Shown here in pieces: positions 57,523-64,000 of a stretch of DNA of 64,000 bases. This DNA is from Arcuatula senhousia (taxonomy: Eukaryota; Mollusca; Bivalvia; Mytilida; Mytilidae). Position 1 is the first letter of the stretch. Each line of letters begins with the position of its first letter. The notes below the pieces were generated by a model that was not told where the DNA came from, ran no database searches, and saw only the letters and a program-made list of their open reading frames with translations. The translations under genes and the position numbers were made by a program. Location of the stretch: contig OZ020304.1 in the NCBI GenBank assembly GCA_963971305.1, positions 1,302,001-1,366,000 on the forward strand, read 5' to 3'.

Positions 57523-60500
57523 GACTTGTGGGCTCCCATATTGGGTCCGTGTGTCACGACCCCACTAGGTGGGTAATGTAAGGGCCCCTACCCCCTACAA
57601 GTGGCACTATGCGCCGTGTCCATTGAAAGACCGAGAGGATGTGAACAGGGGCCGAAATGCATGTCCCATTAGTCATTTATCATGTATATTTCTATATTTA
57701 GACTTGTGGGCTCCCATATTGGGTCCGTGTGTCACGACCCCACTAGGTGGGTAATGTAACGGCCCCTACCCCCTACAAGTGACACTATGCGCCACGTCCA
57801 TTGAAAGAGGTTAAAAGGGTGCACAGGGGCCGAAATGCATGTCCCATTAGTCATATATCATGTATATTGCCACATTTGGACTTGTGGGTTGCCATACTGG
57901 GTCCGTGTGTCACGACCCCACTAGGTGGGTAATGTAAGGGCCCCTACCCCCTACAAGTGGCACTATGCGCCGTGTCCATTGAAAGACCGAGAGGATGTGA
58001 ACAGGGGCCGAAATGCATGTCCCATTAGTCATTTATCATGTATATTTCTATATTTAGACTTGTGGGCTCCCATATTGGGTCCGTGTGTCACGACCCCACT
58101 AGGTGGGTAATGTAACGGCCCCTACCCCCTACAAGTGACACTATGCGCCATGTCCATTGAAAGAGGTTAAAAGGGTGCACAGGGGCCGAAATGCAATGTC
58201 CCATTAGTCATATATCATGTATATTGCAACATTTGGACTTGTGGGCTGCCATACTGGGTTCGTGTGTCACGACCCCACTAGGTGGGTAATGTAAGGGCCC
58301 CTACCCCCTACAAGTGGCACTATGCGCCGTGTCCATTGAAAGACCGAGAGGATGTGAACAGGGGCCGAAATGCATGTCCCATTAGTCATTTATCATGTAT
58401 ATTTCTATATTTAGACTTGTGGGCTCCCATATTGGGTCCGTGTGTCACGACCCCACTAGGTGGGTAATGTAACGGCCCCTACCCCCTACAAGTGACACTA
58501 TGCGCCACGTCCATTGAAAGAGGTTAAAAGGGTGCACAGGGGCCGAAATGCATGTCCCATTAGTCATATATCATGTATATTGCCACATTTGGACTTGTGG
58601 GTTGCCATACTGGGTCCGTGTGTCACGACCCCACTAGGTGGGTAATGTAAGGGCCCCTACCCCCTACAAGTGGCACTATGCGCCGTGTCCATTGAAAGAC
58701 CGAGAGGATGTGAACAGGGGCCGAAATGCATGTCCCATTAGTCATTTATCATGTATATTTCTATATTTAGACTTGTGGGCTCCCATATTGGGTCCGTGTG
58801 TCACGACCCCACTAGGTGGGTAATGTAACGGCCCCTACCCCCTACAAGTGACACTATGCGCCATGTCCATTGAAAGAGGTTAAAAGGGTGCACAGGGGCC
58901 GAAATGCAATGTCCCATTAGTCATATATCATGTATATTGCAACATTTGGACTTGTGGGCTGCCATACTGGGTTCGTGTGTCACGACCCCACTAGGTGGGT
59001 AATGTAAGGGCCCCTACCCCCTACAAGTGGCACTATGCGCCGTGTCCATTGAAAGACCGAGAGGATGTGAACAGGGGCCGAAATGCATGTCCCATTAGTC
59101 ATTATCATGTATATTTCTATATTTAGACTTGTGGGCTCCCATATTAGGTCCGTGTGTCACGACCCAACTAGGTGGGTAATGTAACGGCCCCTACCCCCTA
59201 CAAGTGACACTATGCGCCATGTCCATTGAAAGAGGTTAAAAGGGTGCACAGGGGCCGAAATGCATGTCCCATTAGTCATATATCATGTATATTGCCACAT
59301 TTGGACTTGTGGGCTGCCATACTGGGTTCGTGTGTCACGACCCCACTAGGTGGGTAATGTAAGGGCCCCTACCCCCCACAAGTGGCACTATGCGCCGTGT
59401 CCAATGAAAGACCGAGAGGATGTGAACAGGGGCCGAAATGCATGTCCCATTAGTCATTTATCATGTATATTTCTATATTTAGACTTGTGGGCTCCCATAT
59501 TGGGTCCGTGTGTCACGACCCCACTAGGTGGGTAATGTAACGGCCCCTACCCCCTACAAGTGACACTATGCGCCATGTCCATTGAAAGAGGTTAAAAGGG
59601 TGCACAGGGGCCGAAATGCATGTCCCATTAGTCATATATCATGTATATTGCCACATTTGGACTTGTGGGCTGCCATACTGGGTTTGTGTGTCACGACCCC
59701 ACTAGGTGGGTAATGTAAGGGCCCCTACCCCCTACAAGTGGCACTATGCGCCGTGTCCATTGAAAGACCGAGAGGATGTGAACAGGGGCCGAAATGCATG
59801 TCCCATTAGTCATTTATCATGTATATTTCTATATTTAGACTTGTGGGCTCCCATATTGGGTCCGTGTGTCACGACCCCACTAGGTGGGTAATGTAACGGC
59901 CCCTACCCCCTACAAGTGACACTATGCGCCACGTCCATTGAAAGAGGTTAAAAGGGTGCACAGGGGCCGAAATGCATGTCCCATTAGTCATATATCATGT
60001 ATATTGCCACATTTGGACTTGTGGGTTGCCATACTGGGTCCGTGTGTCACGACCCCACTAGGTGGGTAATGTAAGGGCCCCTACCCCCTACAAGTGGCAC
60101 TATGCGCCGTGTCCATTGAAAGACCGAGAGGATGTGAACAGGGGCCGAAATGCATGTCCCATTAGTCATTTATCATGTATATTTCTATATTTAGACTTGT
60201 GGGCTCCCATATTGGGTCCGTGTGTCACGACCCCACTAGGTGGGTAATGTAACGGCCCCTACCCCCTACAAGTGACACTATGCGCCATGTCCATTGAAAG
60301 AGGTTAAAAGGGTGCACAGGGGCCGAAATGCAATGTCCCATTAGTCATATATCATGTATATTGCAACATTTGGACTTGTGGGCTGCCATACTGGGTTCGT
60401 GTGTCACGACCCCACTAGGTGGGTAATGTAAGGGCCCCTACCCCCTACAAGTGGCACTATGCGCCGTGTCCATTGAAAGACCGAGAGGATGTGAACAGGG

Positions 60501-63500
60501 GCCGAAATGCATGTCCCATTAGTCATTATCATGTATATTTCTATATTTAGACTTGTGGGCTCCCATATTAGGTCCGTGTGTCACGACCCAACTAGGTGGG
60601 TAATGTAACGGCCCCTACCCCCTACAAGTGACACTATGCGCCATGTCCATTGAAAGAGGTTAAAAGGGTGCACAGGGGCCGAAATGCATGTCCCATTAGT
60701 CATATATCATGTATATTGCCACATTTGGACTTGTGGGCTGCCATACTGGGTTCGTGTGTCACGACCCCACTAGGTGGGTAATGTAAGGGCCCCTACCCCC
60801 CACAAGTGGCACTATGCGCCGTGTCCAATGAAAGACCGAGAGGATGTGAACAGGGGCCGAAATGCATGTCCCATTAGTCATTTATCATGTATATTTCTAT
60901 ATTTAGACTTGTGGGCTCCCATATTGGGTCCGTGTGTCACGACCCCACTAGGTGGGTAATGTAACGGCCCCTACCCCCTACAAGTGACACTATGCGCCAT
61001 GTCCATTGAAAGAGGTTAAAAGGGTGCACAGGGGCCGAAATGCATGTCCCATTAGTCATATATCATGTATATTGCCACATTTGGACTTGTGGGCTGCCAT
61101 ACTGGGTTTGTGTGTCACGACCCCACTAGGTGGGTAATGTAAGGGCCCCTACCCCCTACAAGTGGCACTATGCGCCGTGTCCATTGAAAGACCGAGAGGA
61201 TGTGAACAGGGGCCGAAATGCATGTCCCATTAGTCATTTATCATGTATATTTCTATATTTAGACTTGTGGGCTCCCATATTGGGTCCGTGTGTCACGACC
61301 CCACTAGGTGGGTAATGTAACGGCCCCTACCCCCTACAAGTGACACTATGCGCCACGTCCATTGAAAGAGGTTAAAAGGGTGCACAGGGGCCGAAATGCA
61401 TGTCCCATTAGTCATATATCATGTATATTGCCACATTTGGACTTGTGGGTTGCCATACTGGGTCCGTGTGTCACGACCCCACTAGGTGGGTAATGTAAGG
61501 GCCCCTACCCCCTACAAGTGGCACTATGCGCCGTGTCCATTGAAAGACCGAGAGGATGTGAACAGGGGCCGAAATGCATGTCCCATTAGTCATTTATCAT
61601 GTATATTTCTATATTTAGACTTGTGGGCTCCCATATTGGGTCCGTGTGTCACGACCCCACTAGGTGGGTAATGTAACGGCCCCTACCCCCTACAAGTGAC
61701 ACTATGCGCCATGTCCATTGAAAGAGGTTAAAAGGGTGCACAGGGGCCGAAATGCAATGTCCCATTAGTCATATATCATGTATATTGCAACATTTGGACT
61801 TGTGGGCTGCCATACTGGGTTCGTGTGTCACGACCCCACTAGGTGGGTAATGTAAGGGCCCCTACCCCCTACAAGTGGCACTATGCGCCGTGTCCATTGA
61901 AAGACCGAGAGGATGTGAACAGGGGCCGAAATGCATGTCCCATTAGTCATTATCATGTATATTTCTATATTTAGACTTGTGGGCTCCCATATTAGGTCCG
62001 TGTGTCACGACCCAACTAGGTGGGTAATGTAACGGCCCCTACCCCCTACAAGTGACACTATGCGCCATGTCCATTGAAAGAGGTTAAAAGGGTGCACAGG
62101 GGCCGAAATGCATGTCCCATTAGTCATATATCATGTATATTGCCACATTTGGACTTGTGGGCTGCCATACTGGGTTCGTGTGTCACGACCCCACTAGGTG
62201 GGTAATGTAAGGGCCCCTACCCCCCACAAGTGGCACTATGCGCCGTGTCCAATGAAAGACCGAGAGGATGTGAACAGGGGCCGAAATGCATGTCCCATTA
62301 GTCATTTATCATGTATATTTCTATATTTAGACTTGTGGGCTCCCATATTGGGTCCGTGTGTCACGACCCCACTAGGTGGGTAATGTAACGGCCCCTACCC
62401 CCTACAAGTGACACTATGCGCCATGTCCATTGAAAGAGGTTAAAAGGGTGCACAGGGGCCGAAATGCATGTCCCATTAGTCATATATCATGTATATTGCC
62501 ACATTTGGACTTGTGGGCTGCCATACTGGGTTTGTGTGTCACGACCCCACTAGGTGGGTAATGTAAGGGCCCCTACCCCCTACAAGTGGCACTATGCGCC
62601 GTGTCCATTGAAAGACCGAGAGGATGTGAACAGGGGCCGAAATGCATGTCCCATTAGTCATTTATCATGTATATTTCTATATTTAGACTTGTGGGCTCCC
62701 ATATTGGGTCCGTGTGTCACGACCCCACTAGGTGGGTAATGTAACGGCCCCTACCCCCTACAAGTGACACTATGCGCCACGTCCATTGAAAGAGGTTAAA
62801 AGGGTGCACAGGGGCCGAAATGCATGTCCCATTAGTCATATATCATGTATATTGCCACATTTGGACTTGTGGGTTGCCATACTGGGTCCGTGTGTCACGA
62901 CCCCACTAGGTGGGTAATGTAAGGGCCCCTACCCCCTACAAGTGGCACTATGCGCCGTGTCCATTGAAAGACCGAGAGGATGTGAACAGGGGCCGAAATG
63001 CATGTCCCATTAGTCATTTATCATGTATATTTCTATATTTAGACTTGTGGGCTCCCATATTGGGTCCGTGTGTCACGACCCCACTAGGTGGGTAATGTAA
63101 CGGCCCCTACCCCCTACAAGTGACACTATGCGCCATGTCCATTGAAAGAGGTTAAAAGGGTGCACAGGGGCCGAAATGCAATGTCCCATTAGTCATATAT
63201 CATGTATATTGCAACATTTGGACTTGTGGGCTGCCATACTGGGTTCGTGTGTCACGACCCCACTAGGTGGGTAATGTAAGGGCCCCTACCCCCTACAAGT
63301 GGCACTATGCGCCGTGTCCATTGAAAGACCGAGAGGATGTGAACAGGGGCCGAAATGCATGTCCCATTAGTCATTATCATGTATATTTCTATATTTAGAC
63401 TTGTGGGCTCCCATATTAGGTCCGTGTGTCACGACCCAACTAGGTGGGTAATGTAACGGCCCCTACCCCCTACAAGTGACACTATGCGCCATGTCCATTG

Positions 63501-64000
63501 AAAGAGGTTAAAAGGGTGCACAGGGGCCGAAATGCATGTCCCATTAGTCATATATCATGTATATTGCCACATTTGGACTTGTGGGCTGCCATACTGGGTT
63601 CGTGTGTCACGACCCCACTAGGTGGGTAATGTAAGGGCCCCTACCCCCCACAAGTGGCACTATGCGCCGTGTCCAATGAAAGACCGAGAGGATGTGAACA
63701 GGGGCCGAAATGCATGTCCCATTAGTCATTTATCATGTATATTTCTATATTTAGACTTGTGGGCTCCCATATTGGGTCCGTGTGTCACGACCCCACTAGG
63801 TGGGTAATGTAACGGCCCCTACCCCCTACAAGTGACACTATGCGCCATGTCCATTGAAAGAGGTTAAAAGGGTGCACAGGGGCCGAAATGCATGTCCCAT
63901 TAGTCATATATCATGTATATTGCCACATTTGGACTTGTGGGCTGCCATACTGGGTTTGTGTGTCACGACCCCACTAGGTGGGTAATGTAAGGGCCCCTAC
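57523..64000. repeat. Satellite array, 356-bp dimers in a 1,424-bp higher-order repeat
   Basis: 57523-57700 is a chimeric monomer (first-half head, second-half tail). After it, full-length 178+178-bp dimers run to the window end. Variant dimers (CCCCCCACAAG with CCAATGAAAG; CGCCACGTCC with GGGTTGCC; AATGCAATGTCCC; ATTATCATG with GACCCAACTA) recur in fixed order. The CCCCCCACAAG variant starts frames at 59350, 60774, 62198 and 63622, exactly 1,424 bp apart, that is four dimers. The array continues beyond 64000. Confidence 0.93.

Noticed and set aside
57569..63807. Fourteen identical or near-identical 61-codon frames starting MGNVRAPTP
   Set aside because: They recur once per satellite dimer, vanish where a one-base indel occurs and are absent from the 342-bp block. 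Periodic artefact, not genes.
44141..64000. Regularly spaced direct repeats reminiscent of a CRISPR array
   Set aside because: Unit length is 164-178 bp with no unique spacers and no cas genes; it is satellite DNA.

Overview
The window looks like repeat-rich nuclear DNA of a bivalve mollusc, most likely a Mytilus-type mussel (inference). The reasons are AT-rich DNA with GT/AG introns, layered invertebrate retroelements (BEL/Pao, DIRS-like, Penelope-like, LINE), hammerhead-ribozyme repeats, a ~178-bp satellite whose dimer carries one GGGCCC (ApaI) site, and secreted di-cysteine galaxin-like repeat proteins. There are no bacterial operons, rRNA genes or CRISPR arrays. Almost all long reading frames belong to mobile elements or are periodic artefacts. 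The only good host-gene candidate is a two-copy galaxin-like gene.

Layout. 1-2820: decayed BEL/Pao retroelement on the minus strand, broken by a LINE tail (553-831) and a tandemly doubled 336-bp repeat that carries a type I hammerhead ribozyme (864-1557). 2984-6130: DIRS-like element (gag, RT, tyrosine recombinase) interrupted by a minus-strand Penelope-like element (3654-5565). 6669-17417 and 26663-32709: two copies (A and B) of a segmental duplication, each holding a galaxin-like gene followed by a LINE ORF1. Copy A has since received a 1.7-kb DNA transposon (6739-8456), a Penelope-like fragment (14442-15550) and a 5'-truncated LINE (15700-16817). Copy B received a retroposon in its intron (27923-28413). 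Between them lies a dead LINE ORF2 whose 4.37-kb body is itself tandemly duplicated (17804-22171 and 22172-26562). 34919-37774: a second large terminal-inverted-repeat transposon. 34641-34800, 36766-37052 and 38725-39115: MITE-like elements. 39116-44140: no supported gene. 44141 to the end: satellite, first 38 seemingly identical 342-bp dimers, then 356-bp dimers organised as a 1,424-bp higher-order repeat.

Galaxin-like pair. Copy B is intact: a signal-peptide exon, an intron and a second exon with four 26-residue CC-rich repeats plus a terminal unit, 149 residues. Copy A has 21 repeats but carries two nonsense changes and one frameshift, so it is probably a pseudogene. In both copies the intron retains a hammerhead-ribozyme-like motif about 100 bases upstream of exon 2. 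A third copy of that motif, with canonical core and helices, lies at 6365-6404 next to the DIRS-like remnant.
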